Source: Ilex aquifolium (taxonomy: Eukaryota > Streptophyta > Magnoliopsida > Aquifoliales > Aquifoliaceae). Taken from it: a DNA stretch of 64,000 bases. The DNA lies in NCBI GenBank assembly GCA_951799425.1, contig OX637391.1, positions 28,143,701-28,207,700 on the forward strand, read 5' to 3'. Position 1 is the stretch's first letter. The number at the start of each line of letters is the position of its first letter. The position numbers and the translations under genes were made by a program. Below, one piece after another: positions 23,388 to 34,019 of this stretch. The notes under the pieces were generated by a model. It ran no database searches. It worked only from the letters and a program-made list of their open reading frames with translations, and was not told where the DNA came from.

Positions 23388-23594
23388 CACAATGAGACTA
23401 TTGAACGGATTTTGAATTTGAAAAATGTTCCTTTGAGTAAATGTAAGTTCTCTCCAACAAGGATTGACACTAAAACTCACATGGGTACCTCCACTATGTA
23501 TGTTAAGCTCTAAAATGTGGATCCAATCAGTAAATTCCTGAAATAATACATTCAAGGTGCATTATGGTTGAGTTCAAAAGAAAACACATATGTG
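23388..23594 (-). repeat. Leader segment X, right copy
   Basis: Inverted, diverged copy of 16051-16285. On the plus strand it runs straight into a copia LTR start at 23595. Confidence 0.7.
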
Positions 23595-23730
23595 TGATAG
23601 AGTAGTATACTAAAAGCTTGCTTTTTGTAGTAAAACTCATTTTATTGATTAATAGAAGTTTGTTCTTTCCATTTTATTGAGAACCTATGTGAGCAAAATG
23701 TTTGCATTATATTTAATACTAGTAATAACC
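23595..23730 (+). repeat. Copia LTR fragment, inverted relative to 9183-10477
   Basis: TGATAGAGTAGTATACTAAAAG through GCATTATATTTAATA matches the first 134 bp of the copia LTR with scattered differences. It then stops exactly at an A followed by CTAGTAATAACCC. Confidence 0.85.
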
Positions 23731-26081
23731 CGTGCCTGAAGGCATGGTGCAATATAAAAATTGAGCGCCCCAAAAAATCGAGTCAATATATCTAATCATG
23801 ACAAGTACTTTTTTTTAAAATGGACAAAACTCGTACCTAAAGACATTGTTCAACACAAAATCGAGCATTAATTATATGTAATACAAATATTTTCAATAGC
23901 ATACAAATATTTCAAGTAGCAACCTATTTTTCCTTTTTTTTAGTTAATGCCATTTTAAATCAATTTAGACCCACAATTAATATTTAAAAAATTTGAAAAA
24001 GTTTACTTTAAAAATAGAACACAAAAAAAAAATATATCAACCTCTTGTACATATCTTCTTATTATTAAGAAACACACGAATTTAAAGAAAACACGACCCA
24101 ATTCATTTATCAAATTCAATATCACACCCCAATTCTAGCGTAACAAAACATTTATCAACTACCGCAACAACATAAAAATATCAACAATAGAATAAAGTTA
24201 AACTTTATCCATCTATGCATATATCAAATCCAACCCTCAATTCCAAATGCACACATTTAATTAACATTCATATCAGCTCCCATATAAAAATTGCTACAAC
24301 AAAAGTCTTAAATCCAAACAAAACTACAACAAATCAAGATGATTGGTTCAATTGATCTTGTGCTTGTGCCTAAGGAGGCTGAGCAACAAAAAACAAAACA
24401 ATTAGCAAAATTAGAAATTCATTGCACAAAAAAATTAAACCCTCAATATATTTTTAAAAAAAATTAGAAAAATTTTCCCCTAAAATGGGCCCTCAGAAAA
24501 ATTTCAACTTGTATACACAATTTATTTTCATAACCAAAAAGGCTACTAACGTTCTCACTATTACATAGTTTTTCCTAACACAACCATTTACCAACTAATG
24601 CAACTACGTAAACGAATTCCATATCAACATATGAATTCATTCAATAAACAAAATATTCATGTTGCATGCACCAAAGAATACTCAATGTTTAAATGCTCTA
24701 TGCAATTAACAATTAACAAAATAAAGAAGATAAAAGCAGTGCGTATAAATCTACCTAGCCTAATCTCTTAACTACCATATGTGAGTAAACTTTGAACATG
24801 AGCTATACAAACGCTAAGAGCAAGCATAAAATGATTTCAAACAAATTCACGGCGATCACCAAAGGTATAAGCAAATCTTAGGTAGCGCAAAAAGAGAAAG
24901 AGATCTCATCTCAACAGTTTACACATTGCTTTTAAACACCTTAGTCTGTTAAACACCAAAGTACCTTATACAATATTGTTGGGTTTTTTTTAAACTCATA
25001 CAAAAAAGATAAATAATTAATCACTTGTTTTTTAATGTAGAAGAACACCTGTGACAAATTACCAGTCTTCTTGATGTTATTGTCTTTCTTAATCTAAGCC
25101 AGAGACAACAACTTGATGTTGCAATTTAGATGCATCCATAGTTGAAAATCTACCAAAGAATCCTATAATGGAAGAAAAAGTAGATGAGATGTTATAGAAA
25201 TGAGATAAAATATGAGATTTCTTCACTCTGACATTTCATCGACCACCTAGAAACCAAAGGCGTTAGTTTCAGAATTTTGCCTTTGTCAAGGGCCATTTTT
25301 CTTCTCTTTGACATTTTTTCAACCACTTAGTATGCATAAAAGGTAAAGGGTGGAGGCGTTAATATCAAGGACTTGAACATTTGATAACTAATGACGACAA
25401 ACTCAAGAAAGTAGTCATGAGGAGATCAATCAATATATTTCTCCAATATTATCCATTCTTCACCACCACAAATAATGAAAACCACATAATAATGAAATGT
25501 GTTCTATGAAAATAAAATCACCATTCTAATTTTTCGAAAATAAAAAAGCTATGAAAATAAAAATTCAAAACCTTTGAATGCACACACTTTAGAGGTTTTG
25601 GTAAATGAGTTTATGAAAGGAAAGCTATGAAAAATCCTAAAAAAAGACTAACATCTCAATAAATTAGTATAGAGAAGAGCAAAGTCTCACCAATAAGCCC
25701 CTAAAATTTCTCTTGCATTTAGTTTTCTTGGGCAGCACTTAGATAAAATCACAAAATTAAAATAGAACCAAAAAAAGAGAAGATTAGGTTCACTCTTTTG
25801 CAAACATCTGAAAACCCACAAAATATAAACAAAAAAATAAAACACAAAACATCAAGAATGTGAATACCCCAATATGGGCAATCTTGGATGTTCCATAGCT
25901 CTATGGGATGGATAGAGTGCGTGTTTGCGCAAATATATATATATGTGTGTGTATTGTGTGCATGCCATTACCGAAAGGGGAGGGATTGGAAACTTTGGCA
26001 CAAAATTGATTACCTTAGTGAATTTGAAGTTTTGAGAACCCCTCTATTTTCGTCTCTCGAACATCTAACATGGATCAAGAA
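23731..26081 (-). mobile_element. Candidate Helitron 3' end and AT-rich body (tentative)
   Basis: The left edge reads A then CTAGTAATAACCCGTGCC. On the minus strand that is a GC-rich hairpin (CATGCC, TTCA loop, GGCACG) followed 9 bp later by CTAG, the usual Helitron 3' terminus. The copia LTR is cut between A and T (TTTAATA/TATGG in the complete copy), the Helitron target preference. A diverged copy of the terminal segment recurs near 23830. The rest is AT-rich with no Rep/helicase. A possible captured last exon (pyrimidine tract and CAG acceptor near 24385, minus) is weak. The 5' TC end was not found; the element may be cut by the insertion at 26082. Confidence 0.45.
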
Positions 26082-26596
26082 TGTAACACCCCGCATTTTC
26101 TTTTATATATATGTATATAGATATATAGTAAATAATTGTTGTAAAAATGTGGATATATGTAATGATGTAAGAATAAACTATATAGATTGTAATAGTAGGA
26201 GAAATGATAAAGATGCATATAGATTGGGAAGTTGGAGTTTCCAAGACGTTTAAACTTGGAAAGGGTGATTAGATGAATTTCTAAATATTTTCAGGTCAAA
26301 ATAAGGTGTTCATTGAATCCGGAAGGTTGAACAACCTTGGGAGAGGTAATATGAGGTGTATTGGAAGTTAGGAAGTATTCCGGAGTGAAAACACACTTAG
26401 AGAAAATTTGGGTAAAAAGGAGTTGGGACACCTTCTAGTATTTTGGTCATAACTTTTTATAGTTATATCCAATTGATCTGAAATTTGGACAGTACATAGT
26501 AGACATCTAGGGATACAAAAGTGTATCTCATGAAATTTTTCCAATTCGACCTCTAAATGGGTCAAAACTGCCCTGGAAGTCGAAGTAGCCGAAGTG

Positions 26597-26707
26597 TACC
26601 GGTACACAGTACCGGTACGGTACCGTACCGGTACGACTACTCCAGTAGCTTAACCGTACCGGTACCGCGTACCGGTACCAAACCGTACCGGTACCGTGTA
26701 CTGGTAC
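26597..26707. repeat. GTACCGGTAC palindrome cluster in 5' LTR
   Basis: At least six TACCGGTA cores in about 110 bp, including GTACCGGTACACAGTACCGG and GGTACCGTACCGGTAC. The truncated 3' LTR copy (33820-33930) has two of them mutated (CCAGTA, TATCGG). Confidence 0.9.
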
Positions 26708-27327
26708 GATTGGTCTGACGCTCGCCGAACAGTAAAAGTCGGGATTTGACCATTTAAAACACCCATTTCCACTACATTTTACCCCATTCTTACATTCCAC
26801 TCTCACCCTAAACATTTTAGAACCCTAGGAGAAGATAAAGGAAAGAAGAAAGAGGAGAAAAGAGATCTCTAGGGCTTGGGCTTTGGATTTGAACTTTGGA
26901 ATCTTTGATTCAAGGTAGGGGTTTTCTCTCACTCACTTACATTGAGGCTAGGGTATTTATATATTTATGTTTTGGCTATCAATGATATAAATATGTTATG
27001 GAATCATCATCTCTTAGGCTTTTTGGCAAAGATTACATGTTTTGAACCAAGTTAGGGTTTAATACCCATGAAATCTCTTCTCTAGTTTTAAAACCCTCAT
27101 TTTTGGAGAGTGATGTATTTCTTTCTTAAATGCTTTCTTTATTATGGATTTTCGAACCCTTAGTGCTTGCGTTGGGTTGAACAATGATGTTATTGTGATC
27201 TCATGTATTTTCTTTGTTGGTTGTAGAATTATTACATGATATATTTTGGGGGATTTTGGATAGATGATTGTAAATTGAAATCAATATTGGAATTGTAAGC
27301 TTGGTTGGATTGTTTGTGATGCACATG

Positions 27328-27945
27328 AGTGAGAGGTTCCTTGTAAAGATGCTCACCCCTTCCCAAGAGGTTCCTTGTAAGGATGCTTGGGAAGCAAAGA
27401 TGATCTAACGGGAGTGGAGGTTACCCTAAAGTATGCCACCTACCGAATGAATGGGGGTGGAGGTTACCCTAAAGTATGCCACTTACCGAAAGAAGTGTGA
27501 GAGGTTCCTTGTAAGGATGCTCACCCCTTCCCAAGAGGTTCCTCGTAAGGATGCTTGGGAAGCAAAGATGATCTAACGGGGGTGGAGGTTACCCTAAAGT
27601 ATGCCACCTACCGAATGAATGGGGGTGGAGGTTACCCTAAAGTATGCCACCTACCGAATGAATGGGGGTGGAGGTTACCCTAAAGTATGCCACTTACCGA
27701 AAGAAGTGTGAGAGGTTCCTTGTAAGGATGCTCACCCCTTCCCAAGAGGTTCCTTGTAAGGATGCTCACCCCTTCCCAAGAGGTTCCTTGTAAGGATGCT
27801 TGGGAAGCAAAGATGATCTAACGGGGGTGGAGGTTACCCTAAAGTATGCCACCTACCGAAAGAATGGGGGTAGAGGTTACCCTAAAGTATGTCACCTACC
27901 GAAAGAATAGGGGTGGAGGTTACCCTAAAGTATGCCACCAACCGA
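27328..27945 (+). repeat. LTR minisatellite of two interleaved units
   Basis: Two repeat types alternate: GAGGTTCCTTGTAAGGATGC and GAGGTTACCCTAAAGTATGC, the second within a 43-44 bp block ending CTACCGAATGAATGGGG. The two cores look like diverged copies of one ancestral unit. The array LTRs have only about two copies of the equivalent block (for example 35518-35640). Confidence 0.88.
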
Positions 27946-28557
27946 AAAAATTGTTGGAAATTGTTTATGGCAATTAATGGTGATTATTTGTATGTGGTAC
28001 TCGTTTATTCATTTAAGTAATGTTTTTACATAAACTTGAGATCCTTTTTAAATGTCACTGCTTTATTTCAAATTATGTATCTATGTTATGTTAAAAATGA
28101 GACCGACCGTTTTAAATGCTTTTCTAAACCTTGTATGGGTTTGAGAGAATTTTTCTACAGAGCTTTGTGCTCACCCCCTACCGCTAACATTTTTCAGATT
28201 ACCTGCTTGAGGAGGACGCAAAGGTCGAGGAGCCCGCTACTTGGGAGACTCCACTTGACGGGAGTGTGGATCCCGAGGTGGACGCATAGAGCGACCTCCC
28301 TTCCTTTTGTACTAGACTAGGACATTCTTTTGGAACATTGTGTAGTCTAGTTTCTTTTGTTTATTCCGCTGTGCTACTTTAAGTAAATTTTTGAGATGTA
28401 ATAGCCATAATTTGGGCTTATTCTTTTGGATCACTTTGTAAATATTTGTGGATGACAAATGGAGCCTCGTTTCTGGAGGAATTATATTAGTGCTCTCATG
28501 ATATGAATGTTTTAGAATGTAATGCCATCCAGGGTGTGTTTTGGGGTGTTACAAAGT

Positions 28558-28570
28558 TGGTATCAGAGCC
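28558..28570 (+). other. Primer-binding site, initiator tRNA-Met type
   Basis: TGGTATCAGAGCC lies 4 bp after the 5' LTR. It is the standard PBS complementary to plant initiator tRNA-Met. Confidence 0.93.
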
Positions 28571-28754
28571 TAGGCTTTAGGTCTTACATGAGAGTTGTAG
28601 GTTATGAATTACCACTAGAGATGTAGGTTTAGGGTGAAGGACATTGTTTAGTTAAATTTTGTATATGCCTTGTGCTTAAATCAAGACATCCTACATATCA
28701 CTTTAGTTTATATCTTGCACATCAAGGGAACTAAATTATGGATTGATGTGCAGG

Positions 28755-30203
28755 ATGGACGGTACACGGGGACGCGGACGTGGGCGTGGCCGTGGAGATC
28801 AAGCAAATCTACCACCACCACCACCTCCGGATGCCATGCAAGGCATTTACCAATGCCTGAGGGAGCTCACCACTTTGGTACAAAGCCAAAATGGTAACAA
28901 CAACCACAATGGTGGAGCTCATCCTCTCGCTCAAGTACCGGGCAATGGGAACGGAGACCGAAGGATGATAGCTCTTCGGGAATTCTTACGACAACGACCA
29001 CCCAACTTCCAAGGGAGCTCCAATCCTGTGGAGGCAGATAGATGGATCCGCCGAGTAAAGAAGATCTGTGACGGCATGGGAGTTGCCGAGGAGTTGAGAG
29101 TGGGTTTGGCGACCTACCTGTTTAAGGGGGAGGCCGACTATTGGTGGGATGCCATAAAGAGGAGAAGGGACACCGACACACTCACTTGGGAAGAATTCAA
29201 TCAACTTTTCCAAGATAAATATTTCCCTGAATCGGTCAGAGACCGAATGAAGGCGGATTTTCTTGCATTACGACAAGGTGGTATGACCGTGGCTGAGTAT
29301 GAGAGGCGGTTTGACGAGCTCTCCCGTTATGCTACGAGATTTATATCTACTGAGGCCGACAGGGCCAAGCGCTTCGAGTAGGGTCTGAGGCCCATCATTA
29401 GGGAGAAGTTGGTAGCTCTCAGGATCCGTGATTTTGGGGACCTGGTGGACAGAGCTGCACTAGTAGAGAGAGACATAGAGGATAGCCAGAGACGACAGGG
29501 CTTCTCGAGAGGAGGTCCGATTCGGACGGGGGCTAGCACTAGTGGGGCACAGAGACCGACACCATACCGTCGTCCAGACCAGACAGGTGGACAACGACTT
29601 TTGACAGCCTGAGGAGAGGGAGACATTCAGACTAGAGCCGGTATTACCCCACGATCCTGCTTTGCATGCGGAGGTGTGGGACATTTTCGGATGCATTGCC
29701 CAGTTTTTCCACCTCAGGGGCCTATCCAGACCGCCAGACAGGTACCAGCAGCCCAACCACCACCACTGAGGCCTGCACCGCAGCGACCGATACAAGCTCA
29801 AGCCCCCGGCGGCGCCAACCAAGGGCGAATATTTGCTTTGACTCAGCTGGAGGAGGACATCGCCAATGCCGTTGTGGAAGGTATCGTCCTTATTTATAAT
29901 TCTTGGGCCCGAATATTATTTGACCCCGGTGCAACACATTCATTTGTACGCACGACATATGCACTTGATTTGGGATTGAGTTTTGCGAAGTTAGAGCATG
30001 TGATGAATATTAACTTGCCCACGGGAGGACGGTTAGATACTAGCCGAGTCTGTAAGGGTTGTGTGCTTCACATTGGGGAACACGAATTGATTGTGGATTT
30101 GATTGTTTTAGAGATAAAGGGGTATGATGTGATTTTTGGGATGACCTTGTTGTCTGCTTTCCGGGCGGTAATGGATTGTTTCCGCAAGCGGATTACATTT
30201 TAG
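28755..30203 (+). pseudogene. Chromovirus gag and protease, three in-frame stops
   Basis: The first good ATG (28755) gives MDGTRGRGRGRGRG and a Pro-rich stretch. The retrotransposon gag domain follows: REFLRQRPPNFQG, ADRWIRRVKKICDGMG, LFKGEADYWWDAI, FNQLFQDKYFPESVRDRM and EYERRFDELSRYA. Then come a CFACGGVGHFRMHC zinc knuckle (29661-29702) and the protease region. The frame is unbroken except for TAG 29379-29381, TGA 29610-29612 and TAG 30201-30203; each could be one C-to-T change (CAG, CGA, CAG). The protease active site, normally D-S/T-G, reads DPGATHSFV (29922-29948). The product would form the virus-like particle and process the polyprotein. Confidence 0.93.
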
Positions 30204-33200
30204 TTACCGGGGGGAGTCGTTTTTAGTTTTGTGAATAACCGAGATTCTTTCCATCCATTTCCTACTACGGATAGTAGATTCTTAAAAGTAAAAGCGGGAA
30301 GTCAATTGAGTTTCTTAGCTAGCTTGATGGGAGATGACCGGGATAAACTCCACACGGATGTGGTGTTCATTGTATCGGAGTTTTCAGTTGTTTTTCCCGA
30401 GGAATTACCCGGATTACCGCCACATAGGGAAATTGAATTCAAGATCGATCTCTACCCGGGAACCGAACCCATATCTATTGCTCCCTACCGGATGGCACCT
30501 TTGGAGTTGAAGGAGCTAAGGAAGCAGTTGGATCATTTGTTGGCAATTGGGTTTATCCGTCTAAGCACTTCACCCTGGGGAGCCCCGGTCCTCTTTGTGA
30601 AGAAAAAGGATGAGACTCTACGGTTGTGCACGGATTACCGGAGGTTGAATCGGGTTACCGTGAAGAATAAGTATCCGTTGCCGAGAATTGATGACTTATT
30701 TGATCAGTTGAAGGGTTCAAAGTATTACTCCAAGATTGATCTTCGCACGGGGTATCATCAGCTGCGGATTAAGGAGGAGAATATTCCTAAGACTGCTTTT
30801 CGTACCCGGTATGGTCATTTCGAGTATACGGTGATGCCGTTCGGATTGACTAATGCCCCCGCAGCCTTCATGGATTTGATGCACAGAGTCTTCCGGCCTT
30901 ACCTCGATCAATTTGTCATTGTGTTTATTGATGACATATTGGTTTACTCACAGACTCAGGAGGAACATGCTCGTCATCTCTCTATGGTGCTACAAACATT
31001 GAGAGAACATAAGTTATATGCGAAGATGAGCAAGTGTGAGTTTTGGATGAAGGAAGTGAAGTTCCTTAGCCATGTTGTGTCCGAGCAAGGAGTAGCGGTT
31101 GATCCCGCAAAGATTGAGGCAGTGATGAAGTGGGAACCACCAAAGAATGTGACTGAAGTGCGTAGTTTTCTGGGCTTAGCAGGCTACTACCGGAGGTTTG
31201 TGGAAGGGTTCTCAAAGCTAACAATGCCGATGACACGTCTCACAAAGAAGGGAGAAAAATTCTTGTGGACTCAAGAGTGTGAACTAGCATTTCGCACCTT
31301 GAAGGAGAAGTTGACAACCGCTCCTGTTCTCATTATTCCGAGTAGTGGGGAAAGATACGATGTGTACACCGATGCTTCGCTACGAGGCTTGGGGTGTGTG
31401 CTAATGCAAGGAGGGAAGGTGGTTGCCTATGGCTCTAGGCAACTCAAGGTTCATGAACAGAACTATCCCACACACGACTTGGAGCTAGCTGCGGTGGTGT
31501 TTGCTCTTAAGTTGTGGAGATGTTATTTATACGGGGAGAAATTTCAAGTGTTCTCGGACCATAAAAGCCTCAAGTATATCTTCACACAGAAAGACTTGAA
31601 TCTCCGGCAGAGAAGGTGGATTGAGTACTTGGAAGATTATGAGTTCACGCTCAACTACCATCCGGGGAAGGCCAATGTAGTTGCCGACGCTCTTAGCAGG
31701 AAGTCTCGGGGTGAAATCAATTCTCTTACGGTAAATAGGTGGAAAATGATTGATGCATTGGAGGAGTATGATCTATGGGTGGATGGACCGGAGTATCAAC
31801 CCTATATATTCAACCTTATAGCTCAACCGACACTTATGCAACGAGTGGTGGAGTTGCAATGCCCGGATTCGGAACTCGATTTGATTAGAGCTCGATTGGA
31901 GAATGGAGAAGTGATGGAAGGATGGTCTTGGAAGAATGGAGAGTTGAGATATGGGGATAAGCTATGTGTTCCCAATGATTCGTCCCTAAAGGAGGAAATA
32001 CTTGGAGAGTGTGATCGCTCCAAGTTTGCTATCCACCCCGGTAGCAAAAAGATGTATAGGGACATGAAGCGTCAATACTGGTGGAGGGGAATGAAGCGAG
32101 ATGTGGCCAAGTATGTGGCAAAATGTGCGGTGTGCCAGCAAGTGAAAATTGAGCATCAAAGGCCAGGAGGAGTCCTACAGTCTTTGCCTATTCCAGAGTG
32201 GAAGTGGGATCACATCACCATGGACTTCATGTCGGGTTTACCACGGACGTCGCGTGGGCATAATGCAGTGTGGGTCATTGTGGATAGACTCACCAAGTCC
32301 GCTCACTTTTTGGGTATGAAGACCATGGATACATTCGAGACCTTGAGCCAGCTGTATATCCGTGAGATAGTGAGATTACACGGCGTTCCGCTCTCGATCG
32401 TGTCGGATCGTGACTCTAGGTTTGTGGCGAGATTCTGGCAGAGTCTACAACAAGCGATGGGGACGGAGTTACATTTCAGTACGGCTTTTCATCCCCAAAT
32501 GGATGGCCAATCCGAGAGGGTGATCCAGATTGTGGAGGATATGTTATGCACTTGCGCGTTGGACTTCAAGGGGAGTTGGAGCGACCACTTACCGTTGGTG
32601 GAGTTTGCTTACAACAACAGCTATCAGGAGAGTATTGGGATGGCACCATATGAAACATTGTATGGAAGACCATGCCGATCACCGACATGTTGGTTAGAAG
32701 CCGGTGAGAGTAGTTTGTTGGGACCGGACATTGTTCGAGAAACTACGGAGAAGATTCAACTCATCCGAGAGAGGCTACGGACGGCGCAAAGTAGACAGAA
32801 GAGCTATGCGGACCACAGACGAAGACCCTTAGAATTCAAGGTGGGAGACTACGTATTTCTCAAGGTGTCCCCCAAGAAGGGCGTGTTTCGATTCGGCAAG
32901 AAGGGGAAGCTAGCGCCAAGATATACCGGACCGTTTGAGATAATCAAAGCGATAGGCAAGGCGGCATACCAACTTCGACTACCAGCCCAGCTGTCCGGAG
33001 TACATGATGTGTTCCATGTGTCCATGTTGAGAAGATGTCACTCGGATGCAACTCCAGTCGTGAACTTGGAGGAGATTGAAATCCAAGACGGAGCAACCTA
33101 CGAAGAACAACTGGTAGAAATTCTTGACGCCAAGGAAAAAGTGCTTCGCAACAAAGTTATCAGATTGGTAAAGGTTCGGTGGCAACACCATGGAGTGGAG

Positions 33201-33263
33201 GAAGCTACATGGGAACCGGAGCAAGAAATGCGGGAGAAGTATCCATATTTGTTCGCTACTTGA
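30204..33263 (+). CDS. pol: Chromovirus Pol: RT, RNase H, integrase, chromodomain
   Basis: Same frame as gag, open for about 1020 codons. RT has [32 protein letters not shown] and catalytic FIDD (30924-30935). RNase H has [21 protein letters not shown] and VADALSR, so D-E-D-D is intact. The integrase zinc domain ends [14 protein letters not shown] and CAVCQQ, but the position of the first zinc-binding His is Asp (32013-32015). The core has [16 protein letters not shown] and DGQSER. The C-terminal chromodomain is [20 protein letters not shown] (33159-33218). Chromoviruses use this domain to target heterochromatin. The Pol frame is intact, but upstream stops would prevent its synthesis as a Gag-Pol fusion. 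Confidence 0.95.
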   Translation, partial: LPGGVVFSFVNNRDSFHPFPTTDSRFLKVKAGSQLSFLASLMGDDRDKLHTDVVFIVSEFSVVFPEELPGLPPHREIEFKIDLYPGTEPISIAPYRMAPLELKELRKQLDHLLAIGFIRLSTSPWGAPVLFVKKKDETLRLCTDYRRLNRVTVKNKYPLPRIDDLFDQLKGSKYYSKIDLRTGYHQLRIKEENIPKTAFRTRYGHFEYTVMPFGLTNAPAAFMDLMHRVFRPYLDQFVIVFIDDILVYSQTQEEHARHLSMVLQTLREHKLYAKMSKCEFWMKEVKFLSHVVSEQGVAVDPAKIEAVMKWEPPKNVTEVRSFLGLAGYYRRFVEGFSKLTMPMTRLTKKGEKFLWTQECELAFRTLKEKLTTAPVLIIPSSGERYDVYTDASLRGLGCVLMQGGKVVAYGSRQLKVHEQNYPTHDLELAAVVFALKLWRCYLYGEKFQVFSDHKSLKYIFTQKDLNLRQRRWIEYLEDYEFTLNYHPGKANVVADALSRKSRGEINSLTVNRWKMIDALEEYDLWVDGPEYQPYIFNLIAQPTLMQRVVELQCPDSELDLIRARLENGEVMEGWSWKNGELRYGDKLCVPNDSSLKEEILGECDRSKFAIHPGSKKMYRDMKRQYWWRGMKRDVAKYVAKCAVCQQVKIEHQRPGGVLQSLPIPEWKWDHITMDFMSGLPRTSRGHNAVWVIVDRLTKSAHFLGMKTMDTFETLSQLYIREIVRLHGVPLSIVSDRDSRFVARFWQSLQQAMGTELHFSTAFHPQMDGQSERVIQIVEDMLCTCALDFKGSWSDHLPLVEFAYNNSYQESIGMAPYETLYGRPCRSPTCWLEAGESSLLGPDIVRETTEKIQLIRERLRTAQSRQKSYADHRRRPLEFKVGDYVFLKVSPKKGVFRFGKKGKLAPRYTGPFEIIKAIGKAAYQLRLPAQLSGVHDVFHVSMLRRCHSDATPVVNLEEIEIQDGATYEEQLVEILDAKEKVLRNKVIRLVKVRWQHHGVEEATWEPEQEMREKYPYLFAT

Positions 33264-33286
33264 GGTAAGTTTCGAGGACGAAACTT

Positions 33287-33304
33287 TCTTTAAGGGGGGT
33301 GGAT
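33287..33304 (+). other. Polypurine tract of the chromovirus
   Basis: TTTAAGGGGGGTGGAT sits between the GAGGACGAAACTTTC stretch and the TGTAACACC LTR start. The array interiors carry the same tract in reverse orientation (for example 37030-37048). Confidence 0.85.
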
Positions 33305-34010
33305 TGTAACACCCCGCATTTTCTTTTATATATATGTATATAGATATATAGTAAATAATTGTTGTAAAAATGTGGATATATGTAATGCTGTAAGAATAAA
33401 CTATATAGATTGTAATAGTAGGAGAAATGCTAGACATGCATATGGATTGGGAAGTTGGAGTTTCCAAGACGTTTAAACTTGGAAAGGGTGATTAGATGAA
33501 TTTCTAAATATTTTAAGATCAAAATAAGGTGTCCATTGAATCCGGAAGGTCGAACAACCTTGTGAGAGGTAATATGAGGTGTATTGGAAGTTAGGAAGTA
33601 TTCCGGAGTGAAAACACACTTAGAGAAAATTTGGGTAAAAAAGAGTTGGGACACCTTCTAGTATTTTGGTCATACCTTTTTATACTTATATCCAATTGAT
33701 CTGAAATTTTTACAGTAGATAGTAGACATCTAGGGCTACAAAAGTGTATCTCATGAAATTTTTCCAATTCGACCTCTAAATGGGTCAAAACTGCCCTGGA
33801 AGTCGAAGTAGCCGAAGTGTACCAGTACACAGTACCGGTACGGTACCGTACCGGTACGACTACTCCAGTAGCTTAACCGTATCGGTACCGCGTACCGGTA
33901 CCAAACCGTACCGGTACCGTGTACTGGTACGATTGGTCTGACGCTCGCCGAACAGTAAAAGTCGGGATTTGACCATTTAAAACACCCATTTCCACTACAT
34001 TTTACCCCAT
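33305..34010 (+). repeat. 3' LTR of the chromovirus, truncated after 706 bp
   Basis: It matches 26082-26790 to CATTTTACCCCAT, then leaves the LTR sequence. It retains the CATAACTTTT segment (33668-33755) and the palindrome cluster (33820-33930). Confidence 0.93.
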
Positions 34011-34019
34011 TTAAAACAC
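34007..34019. other. Junction of the truncated LTR and the array, with 13-bp templated filler
   Basis: CCATTTAAAACAC at 34007-34019 repeats 33973-33985 exactly. It bridges the LTR break and the first array base (CTGTCGTAGCGG, as at 39144). Confidence 0.8.

Larger units (their letters stand above)
26082..28553 (+). repeat. 5' LTR of the chromovirus (2472 bp)
   Basis: It starts TGTAACACCCCGCATTTTC and ends TTTGGGGTGTTACA. It contains the CATAACTTTT segment (26448-26530), a palindrome cluster (26597-26707) and a minisatellite (27328-27945). It is the diverged homologue of the array LTRs. Confidence 0.92.
26082..34010 (+). mobile_element. Tekay/Del-like chromovirus, near complete, 3' LTR truncated
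   Basis: The order is 5' LTR, tRNA-Met PBS, gag, protease, RT, RNase H, integrase, chromodomain, PPT, then the first 706 bp of the 3' LTR. Gag and pol share one frame. Over the 706 bp common to both LTRs I counted by eye about 19 differences (about 2.7%). The left flank is AAGAA; the right flank is lost where the array is joined at 34011-34019. Three nonsense codons and altered catalytic residues make it non-autonomous today. Confidence 0.92.

Noticed and set aside
25888..26253. 121-codon plus-strand ORF
   Set aside because: It crosses the LTR boundary at 26082 and contains low-complexity (TA/TG) sequence; no conserved motif.
27328..27945. CRISPR-like array
   Set aside because: Repeats are contiguous and diverged with no unique spacers, inside a eukaryotic LTR.
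28558..28570. tRNA gene fragments
   Set aside because: These short matches are retrotransposon primer-binding sites, not tRNA genes.
26082..34010. A currently autonomous chromovirus
   Set aside because: Three nonsense codons, an altered protease site, a lost zinc-binding His and a truncated 3' LTR.
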